Of a DNA stretch of 38,525 nucleotides, positions 23,279 through 31,373 are shown one piece after another (position 1 is the first letter of the stretch; each line of letters opens with the position of its first letter). The notes under the pieces are model-generated. The model saw only the letters and a program-made list of their open reading frames with translations. It was not told where the DNA came from and did not search any database. The translations under genes were made by a program, and so were the position numbers. Location of the stretch: positions 1-38,525 of the forward strand of contig JAFYJR010000047.1 in the NCBI GenBank assembly GCA_017538005.1, in the 5' to 3' direction. The DNA is from Clostridia bacterium. Lineage in GTDB: Bacteria; Bacillota; Clostridia; Oscillospirales; Acutalibacteraceae.

Positions 23279-25735
23279 ATGGATTATTACGAGATAGTAA
23301 AACACATGTCTCTCAGGGAACAGGCCCGCCTTGTAACAGGCGCGGATTTCTGGCACACATGGGCGCCGCTCAAGTACGGTATGCCCTCTGTCATGATGAG
23401 CGACGGCCCCAACGGTCTTCGCAAACAGGTTAAGGGAAAGACCATAACTTCCGTATGTTTCCCGTCCGTGACCGCGCTTGCGGCGTCATGGGACCGCAGT
23501 GTGCTCGCACAGGTAGGCGGCGCACTCGCTGATGACTGTAAAGCAAACCGCGTTTCTGTTCTTCTGGGCCCCGGCATAAATATTAAACGTTCACCTCTCT
23601 GCGGCAGAAACTTTGAGTATTATTCAGAGGATCCGGTACTTGCCGGTGAACTTGCCGCGTCTTACATCAATGCGGTTCAGGAAAAAGGTGTCGGCACATC
23701 CCTCAAGCACTTTGCCGCGAACAGCACAGAGAAGCGTCGTATGGTCTCAAACTCCCTTGTCGATGACCGCGCGCTTCGCGAGATTTATCTTCGCGGATTT
23801 GAGATAGCCGTAAAGAAGGCACAGCCCTGGACTGTCATGATGGCCTACAACAAACTGAACGGTACTTACTGCACCGAGAACATGTGGCTTATGGAACATG
23901 TCCTTCGCGGCGAGTGGGGCTTCAAGGGCCTCACCGTATCCGACTGGATGGCAGTTGATGACAGAGTCAAGAGTATTGAAAACGGACTTGATCTTGAGAT
24001 GCCCGGTACGGGATACGCAAATGTCCGCAAGATTGCCAAGGCATACAGACAGGGCAAGTTTGACCTGTCAAACTTAAATGTCGCCGCGTCAAAGATCGCC
24101 GAGCTCGTCACCAAGTCGGAACCGCTGCTGCGCGTTCCGGCGCCTGCACGCAACCTTGATGGCAATCATGAAGTCGCGCGCATTACTGCGGAGCAGTGCC
24201 CTGTCCTGTTGAAGAACAACGGCGCTCTTCCCATAATGCCGGGACAGACCATTGCCATTATCGGTCAGCGCGCAGATAAAATCATGTACCAGGGCGCAGG
24301 CAGCGCCGGCATAAACTCATACAAAGTTGTAAGTGTTATTGACGCTTTCAAAGCCGCGAACACACCGTATGTTTACGCGCAGGGATATGATATCAACATG
24401 CCCGCGGTAATCAATTCCAGATTCATCAATGAGGCGGTTGCCGCAGCCAAAGTCGTAACCACTCCGCTTGTCTTTGTAAGCTGTGACGAGATAGACGCGA
24501 CTGAAGGCGCTGACAGAGTCAGCATGGGTATACCGAAGTCACAGGTTGCCCTTATCGAAGCGGTCTGCAACGCAAACCCGAACACAGCGGTAATTCTCAC
24601 ATCGGGCAGCTGCGTTGAGATGCCGTGGGTAAACCTCCCCTCGGCAATCCTTCAGACCTATCTCCTCGGCGAGGCCCAGGGTACTGCTGTTCATGATATC
24701 ATCATGGGCAGAGTTTCACCGAGCGGAAAACTTCCCGAGACTTATCCGGTTCGCTTCGAGGATACGCCGTGTCCGGAAAACTACCAGACACAGGATGACA
24801 ACAACCTCATCTACAAAGAGAGTATCTACGTCGGATACCGTTACTACGAGAAGGCAAATGTTCCGGTACTTTTCCCCTTCGGACACGGCCTCTCATACAC
24901 GAGCTTCAGCTATTCGGACCTCGCGCTTTCGGCAAAGCGCATGACGCCGAACGATACGCTTACGCTTTCTTTCAACATTACAAACAACGGCGGCTATGCC
25001 GCTGCCGAGACAGCTCAGGTATATGTCGGTCTCAAGGACTCGCTCGTATACAGAGCAAAGAAGGAACTCAAGGAATTCGCGAAAGTATTCGTAAATCCCG
25101 GTCAGACCCAAACGGTGACTGTTGAACTCGACAGAAGCGCATTCGAGTACTATTCACCGACTCTTAAAGCCTGGGTTGTCGAACCCGGTGATTATGATAT
25201 TTATATCGGATCTTCTTCCGCCGATATTCGTCTTACGGCAATTGTCGAGATGGATTCAAGAGAAAACTCCGGTGAGATTAACTACGCCGAGGCAACCCCG
25301 AGGTACTGGAACGCCGACATAAAGAATGTCGACGAAGAGGACTTTGTGGACATCTTCGGTTCTTATCCTTCCGAGTTTGTACCGAAGAGGACGGACGACC
25401 GTGTGACGAGAGACAACTGTCTTGACGAACTTAAAGATCAGAAGAATGCCAAGAAGATTATCGGTCTTATGGAAACTGTTATCGGTACGGTTTGTCCGGA
25501 TCCGGCCCAGTATGCCATTATTTATAATTCGATAGCGACAATTCCGCTCAAGAGATTTACAGGTATCTCTCTCGGTGCTCTCTCTGACGCGACAATTGAC
25601 GGATTTGTTCACTACTTCAACACGGGTTCAGTCGCTGATATGCTCAAGGTTATCTCTTTCGGTATCCCTGATACGGCGCTCAACCTCATTGATCCGCTCG
25701 CAAGAAAGATAGCCGACAAGATGTCTACAAAATAA
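23279..25735 (+). CDS. Glycoside hydrolase family 3 protein (beta-glucosidase type)
   Basis: The start is placed at ATG 23279, 7 bases after GAGGAG; upstream in-frame starts would be AT-rich promoter sequence. 818 residues with no signal peptide, so cytoplasmic. The (alpha/beta)8 domain has SDGPNGLRKQ, the LKHFAANS segment (142-149) and nucleophile Asp222 in TVSDWMAVDD. The alpha/beta sandwich follows, then a fibronectin-III-like domain (FPFGHGLSYTSFSYS, ITNNGGYAAAETAQVYVGL). About 140 further residues (from roughly 680) are beyond the usual family 3 end and have no motif I recognise. Substrate is probably a beta-linked glucoside or xyloside taken up by the cell; no transporter is adjacent. 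Confidence 0.93.
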   Translation: MDYYEIVKHMSLREQARLVTGADFWHTWAPLKYGMPSVMMSDGPNGLRKQVKGKTITSVCFPSVTALAASWDRSVLAQVGGALADDCKANRVSVLLGPGINIKRSPLCGRNFEYYSEDPVLAGELAASYINAVQEKGVGTSLKHFAANSTEKRRMVSNSLVDDRALREIYLRGFEIAVKKAQPWTVMMAYNKLNGTYCTENMWLMEHVLRGEWGFKGLTVSDWMAVDDRVKSIENGLDLEMPGTGYANVRKIAKAYRQGKFDLSNLNVAASKIAELVTKSEPLLRVPAPARNLDGNHEVARITAEQCPVLLKNNGALPIMPGQTIAIIGQRADKIMYQGAGSAGINSYKVVSVIDAFKAANTPYVYAQGYDINMPAVINSRFINEAVAAAKVVTTPLVFVSCDEIDATEGADRVSMGIPKSQVALIEAVCNANPNTAVILTSGSCVEMPWVNLPSAILQTYLLGEAQGTAVHDIIMGRVSPSGKLPETYPVRFEDTPCPENYQTQDDNNLIYKESIYVGYRYYEKANVPVLFPFGHGLSYTSFSYSDLALSAKRMTPNDTLTLSFNITNNGGYAAAETAQVYVGLKDSLVYRAKKELKEFAKVFVNPGQTQTVTVELDRSAFEYYSPTLKAWVVEPGDYDIYIGSSSADIRLTAIVEMDSRENSGEINYAEATPRYWNADIKNVDEEDFVDIFGSYPSEFVPKRTDDRVTRDNCLDELKDQKNAKKIIGLMETVIGTVCPDPAQYAIIYNSIATIPLKRFTGISLGALSDATIDGFVHYFNTGSVADMLKVISFGIPDTALNLIDPLARKIADKMSTK

Positions 25736-25750
25736 GACAAAAAAATAAAA

Positions 25751-25777
25751 CCCGCTCCGTTTTGGAGCGGGTTTTTT
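25751..25777. terminator. Bidirectional intrinsic terminator
   Basis: Stem CCCGCTCC (25751-25758) with GGAGCGGG (25764-25771), loop GTTTT, flanked by an A-rich run on the left and TTTTTT on the right. It can end both the rightward glycosidase transcript and the leftward transcript that ends at 25787. Confidence 0.92.
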
Positions 25778-25786
25778 GTATTTGTT

Positions 25787-26998
25787 TTATTCGTCCAGTG
25801 CGTAAGCTGCCTCGAGAACTATCTTCATTGCGCTTTCAATCGCTTTTACATTTATGTTCTCTTCGTTGTCCATCTCCGTGCTGAAGTAGGCCGGATAGGT
25901 TTCTCCGAGGCTTGTTACGGTTGCGCAGGAATACTTGTTCTTTTTGAAAATTCTCATTGAACCGTTCTTTTTAATATACTTGGGAACAGTACTGAGAATT
26001 GTTACTTCCGCGTTTGAGGCGGCCGTGGCCAAAGCGTCGGTTGTGCCCTTGCCGGACGACAGCACGGTTATTGTGTCAGCGTTGAAAATTGAGTCAAGTG
26101 AAATGACTGTCGTCGCAACCGCCGCATCGTCTTCGGCATGGAATCTGCAATAGTCCCTGGCGCCCGCGCAGTCCGCGTTTTTGGCGCCTGTCAGGAGAAC
26201 ACAGAGCTCTGTGTTCTTCAGGCGCAGATCCATCTCGGACATATAGCGGAGGGCGCCTGCAGCTGTGTAACATCCTACAAGGTTATCCACAACACCGGGG
26301 AAGGAGGCACCTGCCTTGACGCTTCTTGAGAGCGCGAGGGGAATGAAGGCGAAGAGCGCAAGCGGAAAACTTATGTAGATAAACAACTTTGAAGCAAAGA
26401 ACTCAAGCTGGTCTTTCAGAATGAGAAAAGCAACAATGTCGAATACAAAGTATAATATGATGCCTATGAGTGTTATTGTCTTCAGAAGAACGACTTTTTT
26501 CGGGCTGAGATTACGCCTGAAAGGTGCATCGAGGTTTGCCTCTATTATTACACGCTTTTTTGCATCGCCTTCAGGCTTTCTTACGGCGTAGATATTCTGA
26601 CCGTCAACATTCTTTGAGGTTCCGCCGAAGACGCCGAAGAAACCGAGAAGAGAGAGGAAGGCCAGAACAAGGGCGACTATAAGGAGAACCTTTGAATAGT
26701 CGGGGAACATGCACGCGCAGATGGCTGCGGCGGCTGAAAGAATCATAAATATGAAGATGAGAAGATTTGAGAGGATGTAGGCTGCGCGGTCAGCGGAGAA
26801 GTTTTCCTCGTTTACCGTGTCACAGAAACCGGTGAGATCCTCTTTCAGTGTGTCCGCAAGTAATTTCTCATCAGGTCCGCAGGCCTGTCTTTTTGAGTTG
26901 TTGCCGGAAGTCGCGAAATTTTTCGCGGTTCTGGCGGCGTAGTTGCAGCATTCACGAAGTTTGCCCTCGTAGCGCTCGCTTGTTTCGGATGCTTTCAT
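25787..26998 (-). CDS. Membrane protein with degenerate M28-peptidase-like domain
   Basis: 403 residues. Four hydrophobic segments lie at about 73-97, 102-124, 169-194 and 203-223. Around them the chain resembles a zinc aminopeptidase of family M28: strand VIIEANLDAPF (150-160), the PGVVDNLVG turn (234-242), LLTGAKNADCAGA (268-280) and a SLDSIF strand (300-305). Compared with active enzymes, the first zinc His is Asn (Asn155) and the catalytic Glu-Glu pair is Lys-Asn (273-274), while the two Asp (238, 302) remain. It is therefore probably not a peptidase but a structural or binding protein. AGGAGG-type site GGAGGT lies 9-10 bases before the ATG. It is 17 bases from the upstream moeB-like gene, so both are likely one transcript. 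Confidence 0.72.
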   Translation of the reverse strand: MKASETSERYEGKLRECCNYAARTAKNFATSGNNSKRQACGPDEKLLADTLKEDLTGFCDTVNEENFSADRAAYILSNLLIFIFMILSAAAAICACMFPDYSKVLLIVALVLAFLSLLGFFGVFGGTSKNVDGQNIYAVRKPEGDAKKRVIIEANLDAPFRRNLSPKKVVLLKTITLIGIILYFVFDIVAFLILKDQLEFFASKLFIYISFPLALFAFIPLALSRSVKAGASFPGVVDNLVGCYTAAGALRYMSEMDLRLKNTELCVLLTGAKNADCAGARDYCRFHAEDDAAVATTVISLDSIFNADTITVLSSGKGTTDALATAASNAEVTILSTVPKYIKKNGSMRIFKKNKYSCATVTSLGETYPAYFSTEMDNEENINVKAIESAMKIVLEAAYALDE

Positions 26999-27015
26999 GA
27001 TAAAATACCTCCGGT

Positions 27016-27741
27016 TTATTTATGTTTTCCGCCGCAGACGGGACAGCCTTTTTTGAATTCCAGGGGAAGCTGTTCGAACTCCGCGAGCAGAGCATTGTAG
27101 TATAGAAGCTTGCCGGCAAGGGGTACTTCAAGACCCAGGAGATACTGGATTACCGAAGTGGCTTCGATGGAAGCTATGGTGCCGACTACGGATGAGAGGG
27201 AGCTGAATTTTTCTATGGGCGGCAGCTCCGTGCCGTAGAGACAGGCAAGGCAGGGTGTCTTGCCGGGTTCGATAAATACGGAGGTGCCGATAAATCCGTT
27301 GATTCCTCCGTCAACGAACGGCTTTTTAAGCTGCACGCAGGCCTCGTTGACTATCATTCTCGCCTGGACGCTGTCAACCGCGAGGGCGACGAGATCGTAT
27401 TGGCTGATAAGGTCTATGGCGTTGTCCGTTGAGATAGCCGTCGCGAGCGGAATAATCTGAATTCCGCTGTTGAACTGACGAAGTTTTTCCGCCGCGGACA
27501 CAACTTTGAGACCGCCTATGTCCTTCTCAAAGTGAATGAACTGGCGGTTGAGATTTGAGATATTTACAATATCGTTGTCGGCGATGCCTATGGTGCCCAC
27601 ACCTGCAGCCGCAAGGTGATAGAGAAGTGTGGTGCCGAGGCCTCCCGCTCCGATTACCAGAACACTTGCGTCTTCGAGTTTCTGCTGGCCGTCCTCGCCG
27701 AACTCCGGTATCATAATCTGTCGTGAATATCTGTCTGACAT
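27016..27741 (-). CDS. moeB: MoeB/ThiF-family E1-like adenylyltransferase
   Basis: The start is placed at 27741 (MSDRYSRQIMIPEFG), 8 bases after GGAGGAC; an upstream TTG lies within that site. 241 residues. The ATP-binding GAGGLG (31-36), adenylation motif NLNRQ (63-67), and zinc cysteines C164, C167, C233, C236 are present. No catalytic Cys is seen where ThiF-type enzymes carry one (the segment reads SSLSSVVG). It most likely adenylylates the C-terminus of the MoaD-like protein encoded divergently at 27909, so that sulfur can be loaded. ThiF or HesA assignment cannot be excluded by sequence; the location beside moaD and AOR favours MoeB. Confidence 0.88.
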   Translation of the reverse strand: MSDRYSRQIMIPEFGEDGQQKLEDASVLVIGAGGLGTTLLYHLAAAGVGTIGIADNDIVNISNLNRQFIHFEKDIGGLKVVSAAEKLRQFNSGIQIIPLATAISTDNAIDLISQYDLVALAVDSVQARMIVNEACVQLKKPFVDGGINGFIGTSVFIEPGKTPCLACLYGTELPPIEKFSSLSSVVGTIASIEATSVIQYLLGLEVPLAGKLLYYNALLAEFEQLPLEFKKGCPVCGGKHK

Positions 27742-27781
27742 TTGCCTGTCCTCCAAGGGAATTCCGTAAATAACAATGCCT

Positions 27782-27810
27782 ATTATAGCAATGCACCTAT
27801 TTAATGTCCA
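27782..27810 (-). promoter_or_regulatory. Leftward promoter of the moeB unit
   Basis: Read on the minus strand: TGGACA (27810-27805), 17-base spacer, extended consensus -10 TGcTATAAT (27790-27782). Predicted start near 27775. It faces away from the moaD promoter 24 bases to the right. Confidence 0.78.
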
Positions 27811-27833
27811 TATAAATATTTGACGAACTTTTA

Positions 27834-27862
27834 TTGCTAAAAATGTATATATAAGTTATAAT
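27834..27862 (+). promoter_or_regulatory. Rightward promoter of the moaD-AOR unit
   Basis: TTGCTA (27834-27839), 17-base spacer, consensus TATAAT (27857-27862); start predicted near 27869, about 40 bases before the moaD ATG. That leader is too short for a Moco-type aptamer, and no CCTCCC / GGAAAGG pair is seen in it. Confidence 0.72.
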
Positions 27863-27908
27863 AATATGACTACATATGTCCATTAAATTTCGGAAAAGGA
27901 GCAACACA

Positions 27909-28142
27909 ATGAAAGTTGAATTTCACGGTCCCGGCGTCTGCGATTTCTCAAAGATGAATCCGGACGGAACCATTGATGTCCCGGAGGGAACAACCGTAAA
28001 GCAGTTTATAAAAATAGTGAAACTTCCGATAATATGGACAAAGGTATTTCCTTTTCTTGTAAATTATGAAAAGGTACCTTTGAACACAGTCCTTAAAGAC
28101 GGCGACATAGTAAGCGCATTCTCACCATCCGGTGGTGGTTAA
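27909..28142 (+). CDS. moaD: MoaD/ThiS-like sulfur carrier protein
   Basis: 77 residues from ATG 27909, 7 bases after AAGGAG (an upstream ATG at 27876 has no such site and would add a basic tail unlike the family). Beta-grasp features: VPEGTTVKQFIKIV, LVNYEKVPLNTVLKDGDIVS and the Gly-Gly-Gly C-terminus after FSPS. The terminal Gly is thiocarboxylated to carry sulfur for dithiolene formation. Position directly before an AOR gene is common for tungsten-specific MoaD-like proteins. The last three residues are Gly; MoaD and ThiS normally end in two. Confidence 0.88.
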   Translation: MKVEFHGPGVCDFSKMNPDGTIDVPEGTTVKQFIKIVKLPIIWTKVFPFLVNYEKVPLNTVLKDGDIVSAFSPSGGG

Positions 28143-28192
28143 ATACAGCGAACGATTTAGTTACGAATAAAAAAGAAAGTGGGAGATGAAAC

Positions 28193-30220
28193 ATGAAAGG
28201 ATATTGTGGAAAAATCCTCAAAGTAGACCTTACAAACAAGACATGTACAGACGTCTACATTGCGGATGAAATCTACGAAAACTTTCTCTCCGGCGCGGGA
28301 CTTGCTGCATGGTGGTGCTACAGGAATATCCCGGCCGAGTGCGACCCTATGGGTCCTGACAATGTCCTTTGCATTACTTCCGGTCTTTTGACGAGTACCG
28401 GTTCATGCATTACGGGACGTTGGATGGTCGTCACCAAATCGCCGTCGACCGGCGGTATCGGTGAGGCCAACTGCGGAGGTACTTTTGCTCCGTTTATCAA
28501 GGCATGCGGTTATGACATAATCGCATTCCACGGCGCATCAGACACCCCCGTATATCTTTACTGTGATAATAACGGTCCTGTTATCAAAGATGCTTCTCAT
28601 CTCTGGGGACAGGATGCTGCTGTCGCAGAAAGAATGATGGTCGAAGAGAACACGATTCCGGGCAAGAAAGTACCTCAGGCCTGCACAATAGGCTGGGCCG
28701 GCGAGAACAAGAGCTGGATGGCCGGCGTCTGCAACGACAACGGTCGTATTGCTGCGCGCCAGGGCGTCGGAGGTGTTATGGGCTCCAAGATGCTCAAGGG
28801 TCTTTGCTTTGCGGGTACAAAACCGGTTTCGGGTGAAAATCCGGCAGAGATCAGAAGACTTTCCAAGATGTGCGCAAGCCGTGTAAATAAGGCTTTCATG
28901 CCTCCGGAAATTCCGACAGGTCTTCTTAATGTCGCAAAATTCCTTCCCGAGATGCAGCTTTCTCCGGACGGAATCATGACAGGAGTTCTTATGGGTACAT
29001 GGGGCACCTGTGGTTCCTCACAGTTTGCAGGTCAGACAGGTGAGGCGCCGGTTAAGAACTGGGGCGGTTCCCAGAAAGAGGACTTCCACATCAAGGCTCT
29101 TTCCAGAACCGACGGTTCCAAGACCCTCAGACTCCAGACCAACCGTTATTACTGCTATTCATGCGTATACGGTTGCGGCGGCGAGCTTGATATTTCAAAG
29201 ATCAGATTTAATGATGAAGGTTACTCCAGAGTACATAAGCCCGAGTACGAGACTCAGTGGGTATTTACCGGCTTCCTCCTTAATGACGACAACGACTCGA
29301 TGCTCTACATTAACGAGTATGCAAACCGTGCCGGTATAGACACCATCTCTCTCGGCGGTACCGTAGGTATGGCCATAGAGGCATACGAGAACGGCCTTCT
29401 TAAAGAAGAAGACATCGGCTTCCCTCTTTCATGGGGTGACGCTGACAGCATTGTAAGACTCGTAAAGATGATTGTTCATCGCGAAGGCATAGGCGATATA
29501 CTCGCTGACGGTACAAAACGCGCAGTTGAAATCTTAGGTCCTGAGTTCGCAAAGTATGCTGTACAGGGCGGCGGCATGGAGCCTCCCATGCATGACTCCC
29601 GTCCCGACCCTCAGCAGGCAACACTTTACGCAATAGACGCCACACCTTCACGTCATACATCCGGCGGTTCGCTCTACTATGGCTGTATGCACCTCTGGAA
29701 GAAAGTTACCTGGGCGCCTCCGGCAGTTCTTGTCGGCGGTAAAGGCGGCGAGTGGGAGATCTCTGACGAAGAGGCTCTCAAAGTACTCGCATGCGCATAC
29801 TTCAAGCGTATCGTTGACGGTGTCGGCGGATGCTATTTCGGATTCCTTCTCGGTACCGGTATCTACCCGATCTTCGAGTGGACCGAAGCTGCGACAGGCT
29901 GGGGCGCTACACCCGATGACCTCATGTGGATAGGTAAACGCATCTACACCCTTCGCCACATGTTCAACATCAAGCAGGGTCTGGATCCCTGGTACTCACG
30001 TCCTCATCCCCGTATGGTAGGCGAGCCTCCGCTTAAGGTAGGTAAGGTAGCAGGCAAGACAGTTCCCATTGACGCCAAGATTATGCGCGTATGGAAGAAC
30101 TGCGGTTTCGATGAAAAGACAGGTTATCCTCTTCCTGAAACAGTTGAGGAACTCAACCTCAATTATTTCCTCGACAGCCCGATTGAAAACTTCATAAAGG
30201 AGGTACCGTGCAATGGCTAG
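28193..30220 (+). CDS. Aldehyde:ferredoxin oxidoreductase family tungsten enzyme
   Basis: 675 residues. N-terminal MKGYCGKILKVDLT and LSGAGLAAW are typical AOR domain 1. The pterin-binding GRIAARQGVGGVMGSK (184-199) is present. The [4Fe-4S] ligands are C321, C324, C328 (CYSCVYGC) and probably C547 (GVGGCYFG). GIDTISLGG and PPMHDSRPD (464-472) follow. The family oxidises aldehydes to acids with a tungsten bis-pterin site, passing electrons to iron-sulfur partners. The following gene overlaps by 8 bases and encodes a polyferredoxin, so a large/small two-subunit enzyme is likely, as known for AOR-type WorL/WorS pairs in gut bacteria. The specific aldehyde cannot be read from sequence. AGTGGGAG precedes the ATG. 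Confidence 0.95.
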   Translation: MKGYCGKILKVDLTNKTCTDVYIADEIYENFLSGAGLAAWWCYRNIPAECDPMGPDNVLCITSGLLTSTGSCITGRWMVVTKSPSTGGIGEANCGGTFAPFIKACGYDIIAFHGASDTPVYLYCDNNGPVIKDASHLWGQDAAVAERMMVEENTIPGKKVPQACTIGWAGENKSWMAGVCNDNGRIAARQGVGGVMGSKMLKGLCFAGTKPVSGENPAEIRRLSKMCASRVNKAFMPPEIPTGLLNVAKFLPEMQLSPDGIMTGVLMGTWGTCGSSQFAGQTGEAPVKNWGGSQKEDFHIKALSRTDGSKTLRLQTNRYYCYSCVYGCGGELDISKIRFNDEGYSRVHKPEYETQWVFTGFLLNDDNDSMLYINEYANRAGIDTISLGGTVGMAIEAYENGLLKEEDIGFPLSWGDADSIVRLVKMIVHREGIGDILADGTKRAVEILGPEFAKYAVQGGGMEPPMHDSRPDPQQATLYAIDATPSRHTSGGSLYYGCMHLWKKVTWAPPAVLVGGKGGEWEISDEEALKVLACAYFKRIVDGVGGCYFGFLLGTGIYPIFEWTEAATGWGATPDDLMWIGKRIYTLRHMFNIKQGLDPWYSRPHPRMVGEPPLKVGKVAGKTVPIDAKIMRVWKNCGFDEKTGYPLPETVEELNLNYFLDSPIENFIKEVPCNG

Positions 30221-30938
30221 CTATATACCTTTCATCAACTATGATCAGTGCTATGGCTGCAAGGCATGCCTTTACAATTGCCCGGTCAGCCTCTTTACGC
30301 TTTCGCATAAAGTTACACGCCGCGGTATGCTCCGTGAACTTCCTGCGACAACATACCTTGAGCGCTGCATAGGCTGCGGCGTGTGCGCACGCGCGTGCCC
30401 CGTTGAAGCCATAGACATGCTCAAGTGCCCTCCCGGCGAGGGTGAACCCGTATACATGGATTGGGACAAGCCCGTCTGGATTGACCCGAACACCTGCAAA
30501 GGCTGTACTGCCTGCGCGCGTGCCTGCCCGGCCAACGCAATTGTAAGCAAGGTCAAGCAACCTCACGTAATCGAGCAGGATAAGTGCATCCGCTGTGGCT
30601 GTTGTATCGAAAAGTGCAAGTTCAACAGCATTCACAACTCAGACGATCCCATTCCTGAGTATATCCCTCCGGTAGAGGAACCCAAGAAGGAAGAGGCCCC
30701 CAAGGCAGAAGCAAAAGCAGAAGCGCCCAAGGCCGCGCCTGCGCCTCAGGAGAAGATTGAAGGCAAATACAGCATCAATCCCGAGAAGTGCAAGGGCTGC
30801 ACCGCCTGCGCCCGCGTCTGCCCCGCTGAAGCAATCTCCGGCGAGGTCAAGCAGCCTCATGTCATAGACCAGGAGGCTTGCCTCGGCTGCGGCGCCTGCG
30901 CTGAAAAGTGCAAGTTTGACGCCATCTCTCAGAACTGA
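30213..30938 (+). CDS. Polyferredoxin with six [4Fe-4S] motifs, small subunit of the AOR enzyme
   Basis: 241 residues with six CxxCxxCxxxC sets beginning near residues 13, 52, 95, 125, 193 and 223. A linker of Glu, Lys, Ala and Pro (about 152-182) separates clusters 1-4 from 5-6. Clusters 3-4 (95-140) and 5-6 (193-238) are near copies, both with CKGCTACAR, VKQPHVI and EKCKF. This paired form resembles the ferredoxin tail of NuoF/HymB-type flavoproteins. It likely conducts electrons from the tungsten site to a soluble acceptor. AGGAGGT lies inside the AOR end, and the genes overlap by 8 bases. Confidence 0.93.
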   Translation: MASYIPFINYDQCYGCKACLYNCPVSLFTLSHKVTRRGMLRELPATTYLERCIGCGVCARACPVEAIDMLKCPPGEGEPVYMDWDKPVWIDPNTCKGCTACARACPANAIVSKVKQPHVIEQDKCIRCGCCIEKCKFNSIHNSDDPIPEYIPPVEEPKKEEAPKAEAKAEAPKAAPAPQEKIEGKYSINPEKCKGCTACARVCPAEAISGEVKQPHVIDQEACLGCGACAEKCKFDAISQN

Positions 30939-30958
30939 TTTAAAGGGAGGCGCGTGTA

Positions 30959-31354
30959 ATGAATCACTTCTTATCAGTCATTTCAGCAGTCATAAATGTC
31001 AATGTTTATTCAATAACCGTAAATGCCGATAATGTCGGCACGGTTGTTAAGTACAGACAACGGATTGACAGCGCTGAAATAAACAAACCTGAAGAAAATG
31101 AGACTGAAACAGAACCCGGCAAAGACTCGATTCTTACGCGTGTTGCCAAAGCTCTCTTGTCCGGCATTTCTGCTCATGTTGATGTGCATGTTTTCTCGGT
31201 TGAAGTCAATGGAAAAACAGTTGATGCGGTTTTGGAAACGGATGGTTTTTCCGTCACCAAACTTCCGGATCCCGCTGAAGACTCTGCTCCCGAACCCGTC
31301 AAAGTAACAAAGACCGAAAAGAAACCGGTCAAGAAAACTTCAACAAAGAAATAA
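30959..31354 (+). CDS. Unrecognised small protein with internal repeat, last gene of the AOR operon
   Basis: 131 residues; no family recognised. Two segments align without gaps, 8-22 and 70-84, with pattern I-S-A-x-[IV]-[ND]-V-[NH]-V-[YF]-S-[IV]-[TE]-V-N, and weaker similarity continues to 30 and 92. The alternation of hydrophobic residues suggests beta strands. Between them is an acidic spacer (about 38-55), and the tail is Pro- and Lys-rich (KVTKTEKKPVKKTSTKK). There is no signal peptide or membrane segment. GGGAGG lies 8-9 bases before the ATG, and the gene is 20 bases from the polyferredoxin, followed by a terminator, so it belongs to the tungsten operon. Function unknown; an accessory or assembly role is only a guess. 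Confidence 0.8.
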   Translation: MNHFLSVISAVINVNVYSITVNADNVGTVVKYRQRIDSAEINKPEENETETEPGKDSILTRVAKALLSGISAHVDVHVFSVEVNGKTVDAVLETDGFSVTKLPDPAEDSAPEPVKVTKTEKKPVKKTSTKK

Positions 31355-31373
31355 CAGCAAAGAATAACAAAAA

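Noticed and set aside
27804..27883. Direct repeat ATGTCCAT (27804-27811 and 27876-27883) in the divergent promoter region as a possible operator
   Set aside because: An 8-base repeat in about 170 AT-rich bases can easily arise by chance, and the placement relative to the two promoters is not symmetrical.
27742..27908. Second Moco-type riboswitch in front of moaD or moeB
   Set aside because: Predicted leaders are only about 35-40 bases and lack the CCTCCC and GGAAAGG blocks.
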